Below the pieces are notes generated by a model. The model saw only the letters and a program-made list of their open reading frames with translations, did no database searches and was not told where the DNA came from. A stretch of 64,000 bases of DNA from Paenibacillus nanensis (lineage in GTDB: Bacteria; Bacillota; Bacilli; Paenibacillales; Paenibacillaceae), in assembly GCF_003583765.1 (NCBI RefSeq), contig NZ_QXQA01000004.1, positions 186,001 through 250,000 on the forward strand. Direction: 5' to 3'. Position numbers and translations under genes: made by a program. How positions within the stretch are numbered: position 1 is the stretch's first letter; each line of letters starts with the position of its first letter. Below are positions 53,227 through 60,503 of the stretch, piece after piece.

Positions 53227-54831
53227 ATGGGATTGCAAAATGCTGTGCTGCCTGCATGGGAGCAGGGAATGATCTTGGGCGGCAGGTACCGCATCGCGCG
53301 GATAATCGGACAAGGCGGCATGGGCATCGTCTACGCTGCGCATGACCTGAAGCTAGGAGGGACGCTGCGCGCGATAAAAGTGACCTCTGCAAGAAGCGGG
53401 CTAAGCGCTTTTTCGGATGAAGCGCATACGCTAATGAATTTGAGCCATCCGAACTTGCCGCTGATTACAGATTATTTTCCGCCTGAATCGAATCAGGGGT
53501 TAGAAGCGTTAGTGATGGACTACATAGAGGGGGACACGATTGCCGGCATCATGGCGAAGACTCCCGCCGGATTCCCGTTTTCCAAGCTCGTGCATATCGG
53601 TTTGCAGCTATGCTCGGCGCTTCACTATTTGCATAACCAGCCGTCCGCCATTATCCATCGGGACCTGAAGCCGTCCAATGTGATGATTGACAGCAAAGGA
53701 CATGTTAAATTAATCGATTTCGGTATTTCCAGACGATACAAAGAAGGCCAAATGTTCGATACCGTCAAGCTGGGGACGCTTGGCTTCGCCGCTCCGGAGC
53801 AGCAAGCGGGCAAGCAAAGCGACACCCGCACCGATATATATGGACTGGGAGCGCTGCTGTACCATATGGCTTCGAATGGCGCTGGGCTAGTAAACGAGCT
53901 TGGTAGGGAAGGGCGAAAACAGCCGGTTCTTCAGCTCCCGAAGGACATCCCATCGTCCTTCGGCATGATGCTCGAGCGCATGGTGCAGCCGAATCCGGAG
54001 CAACGCTACCAATCGATGACCGAGGTCGAGCGGGCGCTTCGCTCCTTCGACTCGCATATAAGGCAGACCGAAAAGGAGCCGATGCGCTGGGATTCAAGCA
54101 GATTTGACGGGAATCCTCCTATCATAAGCGTGCTATCCGTTACCCCTGGGGCGGGAGCGACCATGCTTGCCATTACGATGGCGATGATGCTGGGACGCAA
54201 AGGCATTCCGGTCACCGCATTGGAGTATTACGGCGTTCAGCCGGAGTGGGTAGAGCTTCTGCCATACTCGAAGAAGGATGCCAAAGAGCCCGGTCTTATA
54301 GCTGGTATTTCGGAACGGTTCATCCAGCGGAGGAGCGGAAAAAATGTGAATTGGCTTGCGCTTCAGGCTGAGGAAGGAGCGAACCGGGACCAGGATGCAC
54401 GCTTGTTCCAGATGCAGCTCCAGCAGAACAGACATACCGTTAATCTGATCGACTTCTCCAGCAGCTGGCATGATCAGCACGCGATGTTTTGGCTGAAGCA
54501 ATCCAGGCATGTTATTGCGGTAGGCGATCCTTTTATCGCCAAATGGCAGGTTGGACAGATTCAAAAGCTCATGAAGCTTGGCGAGGAGCTGAAGACGAGA
54601 GGCGGCTCTTTACACTTCGCCGCCAATAAGGATGTACGCTTCCGGGGCAGAAGGGAATGGTTCGCGCTGTTTCCCGAGCATCCGATTTCGGCGATTCCTC
54701 TCCTCCCGCAGGATGCTGTTCTCAATATGCTTTGGAGCGGCAAATGGGTAACGGATCATTCCGTGCTTGATTACCGGCTGTCGCGGGCGATTTCGAAAAT
54801 TTGCGAGCGGATTATGGAGGGATGGAAGTAA
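53227..54831 (+). CDS. Serine/threonine protein kinase fused to a MinD-like domain with degenerate P-loop
   Basis: 534 residues from ATG 53227 (GGGAG 9 nt upstream). Residues 18-275 form a Hanks-type kinase: GQGGMGIVYAAHD, Lys51 in AIKV, HRDLKPSN (144-151), DFG (164-166), GFAAPEQQ and DIYGLGALLYHM. There is no membrane helix and no PASTA repeat, so it is cytoplasmic. From about 298 the sequence follows a MinD/ParA-like start (ISVLSVTPGAGATMLAITMA), but the P-loop reads TPGAGAT with the lysine missing, so nucleotide binding is doubtful. The last ~130 residues resemble the MinD fold only loosely. Partner and substrate are unknown. Confidence 0.85.
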   Translation: MGLQNAVLPAWEQGMILGGRYRIARIIGQGGMGIVYAAHDLKLGGTLRAIKVTSARSGLSAFSDEAHTLMNLSHPNLPLITDYFPPESNQGLEALVMDYIEGDTIAGIMAKTPAGFPFSKLVHIGLQLCSALHYLHNQPSAIIHRDLKPSNVMIDSKGHVKLIDFGISRRYKEGQMFDTVKLGTLGFAAPEQQAGKQSDTRTDIYGLGALLYHMASNGAGLVNELGREGRKQPVLQLPKDIPSSFGMMLERMVQPNPEQRYQSMTEVERALRSFDSHIRQTEKEPMRWDSSRFDGNPPIISVLSVTPGAGATMLAITMAMMLGRKGIPVTALEYYGVQPEWVELLPYSKKDAKEPGLIAGISERFIQRRSGKNVNWLALQAEEGANRDQDARLFQMQLQQNRHTVNLIDFSSSWHDQHAMFWLKQSRHVIAVGDPFIAKWQVGQIQKLMKLGEELKTRGGSLHFAANKDVRFRGRREWFALFPEHPISAIPLLPQDAVLNMLWSGKWVTDHSVLDYRLSRAISKICERIMEGWK

Positions 54832-54851
54832 GCGCGCGAGCGGCGGCTCCC

Positions 54852-54880
54852 TTGCAATTCGACTATTCCTTCTTTATGAT
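54852..54880 (+). promoter_or_regulatory. Promoter of the two-component operon
   Basis: TTGCAA (54852-54857), 17-nt spacer, TATGAT (54875-54880), 45 nt before the response regulator start. Confidence 0.65.
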
Positions 54881-54925
54881 GATAATATTATTGGGATTTT
54901 GGAAGGAAGGCAGGTGCCCCCGAGC

Positions 54926-55624
54926 ATGAATGAACGAATACTTGTTGTAGAGGATGAAGCGGGCATCGCTCGCATCCTGCAATTGGAATTAGAGCATGAA
55001 GGGTATACGGTAGGCGTCGCGGACGACGGCCGCAAAGGCTATGAAATGGCTTCCACGGGCGAGTGGGATCTCGTGCTTCTGGACGTGATGCTTCCGGAAA
55101 TGAGCGGGATCGAGGTGCTTCGCCTCATTAGGCAGGCCGGAAACCCGGTGCCCATTATTTTGCTGACAGCCAGAGACACGGTGCCGGATAAAGTGAGCGG
55201 CTTTGAGCATGGAGCCAACGACTATATTACTAAGCCTTTCGCGATGGAAGAGCTGCTTGCAAGGGTCCGTAATATCCTTCGCATCTTTCAGCAGTATCCG
55301 AAGGAAGCGGAAGGCTCTGATCTTATTAAGCTTGGCGATCTTTCGATTGAGCTGCGGTCGCGCAAAGTGTACCGTAAGGATGTGCTGATCGAGCTGACGC
55401 CCCGTGAATTCGAGCTGCTGGTCTATTTGGTGGAGAACCGCAATGAAGAGAAATCTCGCGAAGATATATTATCCGAGGTGTGGGGCTACGACTTCATCGG
55501 AGAAACCAATCTGGTCGACGTATACATTCGTTATTTGCGTCAGAAGCTGGACAAGGGCTATCGCCATAAGCTGATCCATACGGTGCGCGGCGTCGGCTAT
55601 ATGATAAAGGAGCCAGATGCATGA
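54926..55624 (+). CDS. OmpR/PhoB-family response regulator (ArlR-like)
   Basis: 232 residues from ATG 54926 (AGGTG about 9 nt upstream). Receiver domain with the acidic pocket VVEDE, phosphoacceptor D53 (LLDVMLPEMSG), LLTARD and KPFAMEELLARV. The C-terminal winged helix is of the OmpR type (LTPREFELLVYLVENRNEEK, VDVYIRYLRQKLD, HTVRGVGYMI). It is phosphorylated by the kinase encoded next (4-nt overlap). Resemblance is to ArlR/YkoG-type regulators; target genes unknown, though the downstream genes are candidates. Confidence 0.93.
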   Translation: MNERILVVEDEAGIARILQLELEHEGYTVGVADDGRKGYEMASTGEWDLVLLDVMLPEMSGIEVLRLIRQAGNPVPIILLTARDTVPDKVSGFEHGANDYITKPFAMEELLARVRNILRIFQQYPKEAEGSDLIKLGDLSIELRSRKVYRKDVLIELTPREFELLVYLVENRNEEKSREDILSEVWGYDFIGETNLVDVYIRYLRQKLDKGYRHKLIHTVRGVGYMIKEPDA

Positions 55625-56979
55625 CGCTGCGTAAACGATTTACGCTTTTTACTATATTTTGGCTTATTCTGATTCTGATCTTTTTTAATATTTTTGTTTA
55701 CTTTTATGTGATTAAAATAACGACGGAGAGCGAAGAGGAAGTCATTACAACAAAAATGAACCTTTTGCTCGAAAATCCGCGCATTCAAAGCGGCCGCGGA
55801 CTCGACTCGCCCGATCTCCTTGAGGAATACCGCAACGTTAACGAGATGATACGGATTATTTCGCCTAATAATCGCGTGCTGAATATCGGGAGCGGCTCTC
55901 ACCCCGTCTTATTGGAGCTGCCGGCCGAGTTCGAGCCGTTCCATCATTCCGGGATGATTACAAAAGGCGGCGAGCGGATTTTATTTATGCGGGTTCCTCT
56001 GTACCAGGAGGGAAAGGTCATCGCGATGCTCGAGGTGACGCGGATATTGGATGAGCTCGATAACTATTTGCAGGTGCTAGTTGCCGCGCTCAGCGTAACA
56101 AGCGTTGGAGCCATCCTGTTCGCCATCTTCGGAACGTATTGGTTCACGTCAAGGCTGACGGCGCCCATTCAGCAAATGGTCAATACGATGCGCGAGATTG
56201 ACAGAAGCGGAAAGCTGCGGCAGATCGATATGGGCAACAGAGAGGAGTCCGCTGAGCTTCAGCAGCTCATTCGCGCGTTTAACCAAATGATTGAGCGGCT
56301 AGACCGGACGTTTGCAAGGCAGAAGCAGTTTGTCGCTGATGCCTCCCATGAGCTGAAGACTCCGCTTACCGTCATTAGCAGCTATGCGGGCATGCTGAAG
56401 CGCTGGGGTAGGGACGACGAGAAAGTGCGGGACGAAGCGATTGAAGCCATCTCCAAAGAAGCGACCCGTCTACAGAGCTTGACGAAGTCGATGCTGACGC
56501 TTGCGGAGGCTGAGCAGGAAGATTGGCTGAAGCTGGAAATGTTCGACGTGGTGCAGGTCATCGACGAGATTGCGAGCATGCTGCAGACGACCTTCCAACG
56601 GACGATCCGGGTGAAGGCATTGTCCAAGGTTGTGCGCATGATGGGCGATAAGGATAAAATACGCCAGCTGCTGGTCATTTTGCTGGATAACGCGATCAAA
56701 TATTCCAAGGAACCGATCGATATTTCCGTCACGCTGATGAAAAATATTGTAAAGATTGAAGTGAAAGATAAAGGGATGGGCATTCCGGAAAAAGAAATTC
56801 CGCATCTGTTCGAGCGGTTCTACCGGGTAGACGGCGCGAGGAGCCGGTCTACGGGCGGTGTCGGTCTTGGGTTGTCGATCGCCAAACGGATTGTCGATTT
56901 GCATGAAGGCAAAATCGACGTCTTCAGCTTGCCTAATCTCGGTACGACGATAACGCTGCAGTTCAAGCAGCGCAAATAA
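55621..56979 (+). CDS. Sensor histidine kinase (ArlS-like)
   Basis: 452 residues: first membrane helix (~9-31), an extracellular sensor of ~120 residues, second helix (~150-172), HAMP, dimerisation helix with phosphorylated H243 in ASHELKTPLTV, and a HATPase domain with DNAIKYSKEP (N box), KDKGMGIP (G1), FERFYRVD and GVGLGLSIAKR (G2). It senses an unknown envelope signal. It overlaps the regulator gene (ATGA) and is followed after 33 nt by the nitrilase gene, which may be in the same transcript. Confidence 0.95.
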   Translation: MTLRKRFTLFTIFWLILILIFFNIFVYFYVIKITTESEEEVITTKMNLLLENPRIQSGRGLDSPDLLEEYRNVNEMIRIISPNNRVLNIGSGSHPVLLELPAEFEPFHHSGMITKGGERILFMRVPLYQEGKVIAMLEVTRILDELDNYLQVLVAALSVTSVGAILFAIFGTYWFTSRLTAPIQQMVNTMREIDRSGKLRQIDMGNREESAELQQLIRAFNQMIERLDRTFARQKQFVADASHELKTPLTVISSYAGMLKRWGRDDEKVRDEAIEAISKEATRLQSLTKSMLTLAEAEQEDWLKLEMFDVVQVIDEIASMLQTTFQRTIRVKALSKVVRMMGDKDKIRQLLVILLDNAIKYSKEPIDISVTLMKNIVKIEVKDKGMGIPEKEIPHLFERFYRVDGARSRSTGGVGLGLSIAKRIVDLHEGKIDVFSLPNLGTTITLQFKQRK

Positions 56980-57012
56980 GATGCGGCCCCAGGGTTGAGA
57001 GGAGAAGAAACG

Positions 57013-57873
57013 ATGAAATATAGAGTCGCGGCTGTCCAATACAAGCTAGCGGATATTGATAGCTTCAAGCAGTTTGAAGAGCAAGTGACGCATTATGTGC
57101 GCAACGCCTCCGAGTACGGCGTTGAATTTTTGCTGTTTCCCGAGTTTATGACGACGCAGCTGCTGTCCATTGGGGATGAATCGGGCGAAGCGCTGACGAT
57201 CGATAAGCTCCCCGCATTTACGGATGCGTATATCGAGCTGTTCCAGAGGCTGGCGAAGGCGTATAACATGAACATCGTCGGCGGAACGCATGTGGTGGAA
57301 GTGGCGGGCGGCAAACGCCGCAACGCGGCGCATTTGTTCCACCCCGACGGCAAAGTCGATGTCCAGCACAAAATCCATCTGACTCCGACCGAGGTTTCGG
57401 AATGGGATATGTCGCCGGGCGAAGGCATTGAAGTGTTCCAAACGAAATTCGGCACTATTGCAATGCTCACATGCTACGATATCGAGTTTCCGGAAATCGT
57501 TCGGATGGCGAGAGCGAAGGGCGCGGACGTTATTTTCTGCCCTTCCTGCACGGATGACCGTCACGGCTTCTATCGCGTTCGCTATTGCAGCCATGCCAGA
57601 ACGATTGAAAATCAAGTCTATGTTGTGCTGACAGGCACAGTCGGCTCCTTGCGCAAAGTCGATTTCATGCGCGCGAACTTTGGCCAAGCGGCGATACTCG
57701 CGCCGAATGATATCCCATTCCCGCCAGCCGGCATTATTGCCGAAGGCGTCATTAACGACGATATGCTGGTCGTCGGCGATCTTGACCTGAGCTTGCTGGA
57801 GGAAGTGCGGAAGAACGGCTCCGTCATGACTTGGCGGGACCGCCGTTCCGATCTTTATCCGGACTGGAGCTAA
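57013..57873 (+). CDS. Carbon-nitrogen hydrolase (nitrilase superfamily), like the YhcX C-terminal half
   Basis: 286 residues from ATG 57013 (GAGAGGAG 8 nt upstream). The catalytic triad of the superfamily is E44 (LFPEF), K120 (QHKIHLTP) and C154 (LTCYDIEFPE). These enzymes cleave amides or nitriles in the cytoplasm. In Bacillus the YhcX protein joins a GNAT domain to such a hydrolase. Here the hydrolase stands alone, and a matching GNAT gene follows 17 nt later. The substrate is unknown. Confidence 0.92.
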   Translation: MKYRVAAVQYKLADIDSFKQFEEQVTHYVRNASEYGVEFLLFPEFMTTQLLSIGDESGEALTIDKLPAFTDAYIELFQRLAKAYNMNIVGGTHVVEVAGGKRRNAAHLFHPDGKVDVQHKIHLTPTEVSEWDMSPGEGIEVFQTKFGTIAMLTCYDIEFPEIVRMARAKGADVIFCPSCTDDRHGFYRVRYCSHARTIENQVYVVLTGTVGSLRKVDFMRANFGQAAILAPNDIPFPPAGIIAEGVINDDMLVVGDLDLSLLEEVRKNGSVMTWRDRRSDLYPDWS

Positions 57874-57890
57874 AGAGGGGGCTGTCCGAG

Positions 57891-58556
57891 TTGAGGAAGG
57901 ACCTTTATTTAATGCAAGACGGCAAACCGGTTAAGGCGTTGATCCGCAATTATACCGAAGCCGATGCTGAAGGATTGATTGATGCGCAGAGGGCCAGCTT
58001 CCCGCCGCCGTTCCCGGAAGAGCTTCTATGGAACGAGGAGCAGCTCCGCGAGCATGTTGCTCGCTTCCCGGAAGGGGCGCTTTGCGCGGAGGTCGGCGGC
58101 CGAATCGTCGGCTCGATGACGGGACTTATCGTGAGGCTGGACGATTACGGCCATGTACATAATTGGGAACAGATCACAGGGGGCGGCTATATCCGCAATC
58201 ATAATCCAAACGGCGATACGCTGTACGTCGTCGATATATGCGTCATCCCGGCGTTTCGCAAAGCCGGAGTAGGCAAGTGGCTGATGCAATCGATGTACGA
58301 AACCGTCGTCCATTTGAAGCTCGAACGGCTTCTAGGCGGAGGGCGTATGCCGGGCTTTGCCGGCAAGGCAAAGGAAGCAACGGCTCTGCAGTACTTGGAT
58401 AAAGTCATTGCGGGAGAATGGAAGGATCCCGTCATCTCGTTCCTGCTTCGCTGCGGGCGTATGCCGGTCGGCGTTGCAGCGGATTATTTGGAAGACGAAG
58501 AATCATTGAATTACGCGGCCATTATGGAATGGCGAAATCCGTTTACGAATTCATAA
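57891..58556 (+). CDS. GNAT acetyltransferase, like the YhcX N-terminal half
   Basis: 221 residues from TTG 57891, 9 nt after AGAGGGGG; an ATG 21 nt later is a possible alternative. GNAT fold: VKALIRNYTEADAEGLIDAQ, ALCAEVGGRIVGSMTGLIV, the diagnostic NHNPNGDTLYVVDICVIP and the acetyl-CoA loop RKAGVGKWL (RxxGxG-like). The segments match the GNAT part of the YhcX-type GNAT-nitrilase fusion. It likely acetylates an amine linked to the reaction of the adjacent hydrolase (inference). Confidence 0.87.
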   Translation: MRKDLYLMQDGKPVKALIRNYTEADAEGLIDAQRASFPPPFPEELLWNEEQLREHVARFPEGALCAEVGGRIVGSMTGLIVRLDDYGHVHNWEQITGGGYIRNHNPNGDTLYVVDICVIPAFRKAGVGKWLMQSMYETVVHLKLERLLGGGRMPGFAGKAKEATALQYLDKVIAGEWKDPVISFLLRCGRMPVGVAADYLEDEESLNYAAIMEWRNPFTNS

Positions 58557-58572
58557 CAGGAGTGATTAATCG

Positions 58573-59247
58573 ATGCTGACTTATCACCGTATTACGTCCA
58601 TTGACGACAAATATTTTAAACCGCTGCATGAACTGCTGGGAACGATTTTCCCTCCCGAGGAAGTGCTTGCTTATGAGCTATGGAGGGAACCGCTCCAGGA
58701 CGAAAGCATCCATGTTTATGCTGCGCTGCATGGCGAAGAGGTTGTCGGCGCGACGGAATACCGCTACTATCCGAAGCTCCGCGTCGCCATGACGGATTTT
58801 ACGATTATCGGCAAGCCTTCGCTTGGCATCGGACGTTTTCTGATGCGAAGCAGGCAGAAAGATTTGGACCGGCTTGCGGCGGAGTCGGGAACGGAACCGA
58901 TCGGCATGTTCGCGGAAATTTACGATCCTTACCGCGCCGCTTCTCATGAATTCGGCGGCGTCTCGCCGATGAATCCGTATGTTAGAAGAGAAGTGCTGTC
59001 CCATATGGGCTACAAAAAACTGGATCTCGAGTATGTGCATCCATCCTGGGACCACGAAGGGCAAGCGGTAACGGAGCTGGATCTCGGCTTCCTTCCGGCT
59101 GACGAAGAGCTTTCGCAGGTAGATGCGTCTCTTGTCGCGGCTTTCCTTGAAGGCTACTACTCCGCACTTCCGAACAAACCGGAGGCGTGGCTGGAGATGG
59201 TAGAGTCGATTAAGCGTAAAGACAGCATTCAACTGCTGCCGCTATGA
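58573..59247 (+). CDS. GNAT-like protein of unknown function
   Basis: A 224-residue protein whose first half looks like a GNAT fold (YHRITSIDDKYFKPLHELLG, EEVVGATEYRYYP, FTIIGKPSLGIGRFLM), with GIGRF in place of the usual acetyl-CoA RxxGxG loop. The second half (EIYDPYRAASHEFGGVSP, MNPYVRREVLSHMGYKKLD) is distinctive and not recognised. ATG behind AGGAG. It overlaps the MBL gene by 4 nt and lies 16 nt after the GNAT gene, so the four genes from 57013 form a tight operon. Confidence 0.72.
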   Translation: MLTYHRITSIDDKYFKPLHELLGTIFPPEEVLAYELWREPLQDESIHVYAALHGEEVVGATEYRYYPKLRVAMTDFTIIGKPSLGIGRFLMRSRQKDLDRLAAESGTEPIGMFAEIYDPYRAASHEFGGVSPMNPYVRREVLSHMGYKKLDLEYVHPSWDHEGQAVTELDLGFLPADEELSQVDASLVAAFLEGYYSALPNKPEAWLEMVESIKRKDSIQLLPL

Positions 59248-60029
59248 CAACAACGATCACCTTCCGGGGGACCGGCGATTCCCAGGGCGTTCCTCGCGTC
59301 TACTGCGAATGCGCGGTTTGCGAGGAAGCGCGGATCGGAGGCGGGAATAACCGCCGGTACCGTTCCTCCTTGCAGATCAATGACTCGGAAACGGGGGTCA
59401 CATGGATTGATTGCGGTCCAGACTGGGGCCGCCAGATGGAGGAGGCGAAGCTGCGCCGTATCGACCGGATGCTGATTACACATGCGCATTTCGACCATAT
59501 CGGCGGACTGCCGGAATGGTATGACGTGAGCCGATGGTCCGGAGAACGCGGCACAGCCTATGCCCCGTCTGAGGTTATTGCCGAAATCCAGTCACGATTC
59601 CCGTGGCTCGAGGCTCGAATCGATTATATCCCGTTCGACGATACGCTGGCGATCGGGAGATGGGATGTCACTCCATGGCGGGTTAACCACGGGAAGAATG
59701 GTTACTCTTACGCCTTTAAGTTTGTTCATCGGGAGACTCGTTATATTTGGGTGTATTGCCCCGATGCGATCGATTTGACAGAGGAGCAGCAGAAGCCGCT
59801 TCGGGATGCGGATTTGCTTATCCTTGGAACCAGCTTCTTTCACGAGCCGTATCCCCGCGAATCGAGGTCTCTATACGATGTGAGGGAAGCGCTTGAGCTG
59901 ATTCGAGAATGGAAGCCGAAGCGTGCGCTCTTCACGCATTTATCCCATGATATCGACGTGAACAAGCAGGAGGTGCTTCCTCCTCACGTACAGTTTGCAA
60001 CAACCGGTCTGCGAATCGAGCTCCAATAA
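59244..60029 (+). CDS. MBL-fold hydrolase, PhnP-like
   Basis: A 261-residue metallo-beta-lactamase-fold enzyme. The N-terminal cysteines (CECAVC) resemble the zinc-binding site of PhnP. Metal motif ITHAHFDHIGGLPEWY (HxHxDH), later His in WRVNHGKNG, and LFTHLSHDID. PhnP-type enzymes open cyclic phosphodiesters; other members act on different esters. It ends the nitrilase-GNAT-GNAT-like-MBL series, and its start overlaps the previous stop (ATGA). Confidence 0.88.
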   Translation: MTTTITFRGTGDSQGVPRVYCECAVCEEARIGGGNNRRYRSSLQINDSETGVTWIDCGPDWGRQMEEAKLRRIDRMLITHAHFDHIGGLPEWYDVSRWSGERGTAYAPSEVIAEIQSRFPWLEARIDYIPFDDTLAIGRWDVTPWRVNHGKNGYSYAFKFVHRETRYIWVYCPDAIDLTEEQQKPLRDADLLILGTSFFHEPYPRESRSLYDVREALELIREWKPKRALFTHLSHDIDVNKQEVLPPHVQFATTGLRIELQ

Positions 60030-60095
60030 TTTGAATGGCAGCTGAGCAGGAGGTTTACTTGCTATGACGGTTTTTAAAAAAAAGACGGTCTTACC

Positions 60096-60125
60096 TTGAC
60101 AAGGCTGCCAGATATCGTCTATTAT
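60096..60125 (+). promoter_or_regulatory. Strong promoter of the MutS2-like gene leader
   Basis: TTGACA (60096-60101), 18-nt spacer, TATTAT (60120-60125). Transcription should begin near 60132, giving a leader of about 370 nt. Confidence 0.8.
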
Positions 60126-60158
60126 AGGGATGAAATTGCATGTAAAGGGGAAATTTTG

Positions 60159-60185
60159 ATGTTTGCAGGTGTTCTTAACTCTTAA
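60159..60185 (+). CDS. Predicted 8-residue leader peptide MFAGVLNS
   Basis: ATG 60159 follows AAAGGGG (60144-60150) by 8 nt and the frame closes at TAA 60183-60185. A site this good in front of so short a frame, just after a promoter and before a hairpin and terminators, is typical of regulatory leader peptides that stall the ribosome when an antibiotic or starvation is sensed. Not proven; the peptide itself matches no leader I can name. Confidence 0.6.
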   Translation: MFAGVLNS

Positions 60186-60194
60186 TTGGATATG

Positions 60195-60278
60195 ATCAGT
60201 GCGAAATGAACGGCCTATTTATATCGTTTCTAGGTTTCTGAAAACGATCATCGATATAGGTTTATTTCGTGAGCTGAT
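60195..60278 (+). promoter_or_regulatory. Long leader hairpin and candidate antiterminator
   Basis: Collinear arms: ATCAG 60195-60199 with CTGAT 60274-60278; CGAAAT 60202-60207 with ATTTCG 60264-60269; CCTA 60214-60217 with TAGG 60257-60260; TATCG 60222-60226 with CGATA 60252-60256. The 3' end GAGCTGATT (60271-60279) can instead pair with AATCA and GCTC at 60333-60345, the 5' arm of the first terminator. Confidence 0.6.
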
Positions 60279-60336
60279 TCCAAGAGTTGAGAACATGAGG
60301 ATTTCCGCCAACATGCCAATCGGATGTGGCCCAATC

Positions 60337-60363
60337 ACCGTGCTCCCAAAGCACGGTTTTTTT
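60337..60363 (+). terminator. First intrinsic terminator in the MutS2-like leader
   Basis: An 8-bp perfect stem ACCGTGCT/AGCACGGT (60337-60344, 60350-60357), loop CCCAA, with seven T. Located 140 nt before the coding start. Confidence 0.88.
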
Positions 60364-60429
60364 GTACCCTTTTTTGCTGCTGCGATTTTTCGCGGCGGCG
60401 GATTAGGGCTGGGCTGCAGCGCCAATAGG

Positions 60430-60473
60430 GCAGGAACGGAACGCGCTCGCGTTTTCGATTCCTGCTTTTTTTT
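60430..60473 (+). terminator. Second intrinsic terminator in the MutS2-like leader
   Basis: Outer stem GCAGGAA/TTCCTGC (60430-60436, 60459-60465) and inner AACGCG/CGCGTT (60440-60445, 60448-60453) are followed by eight T. A GC-rich hairpin (GCTGCTGCG/CGCGGCGGC) lies between the two terminators. Only 30 nt separate it from the coding start, with no promoter in between. Confidence 0.9.
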
Positions 60474-60503
60474 GTATATTTTACAATTTAGGAGGCTTAA
60501 ACA

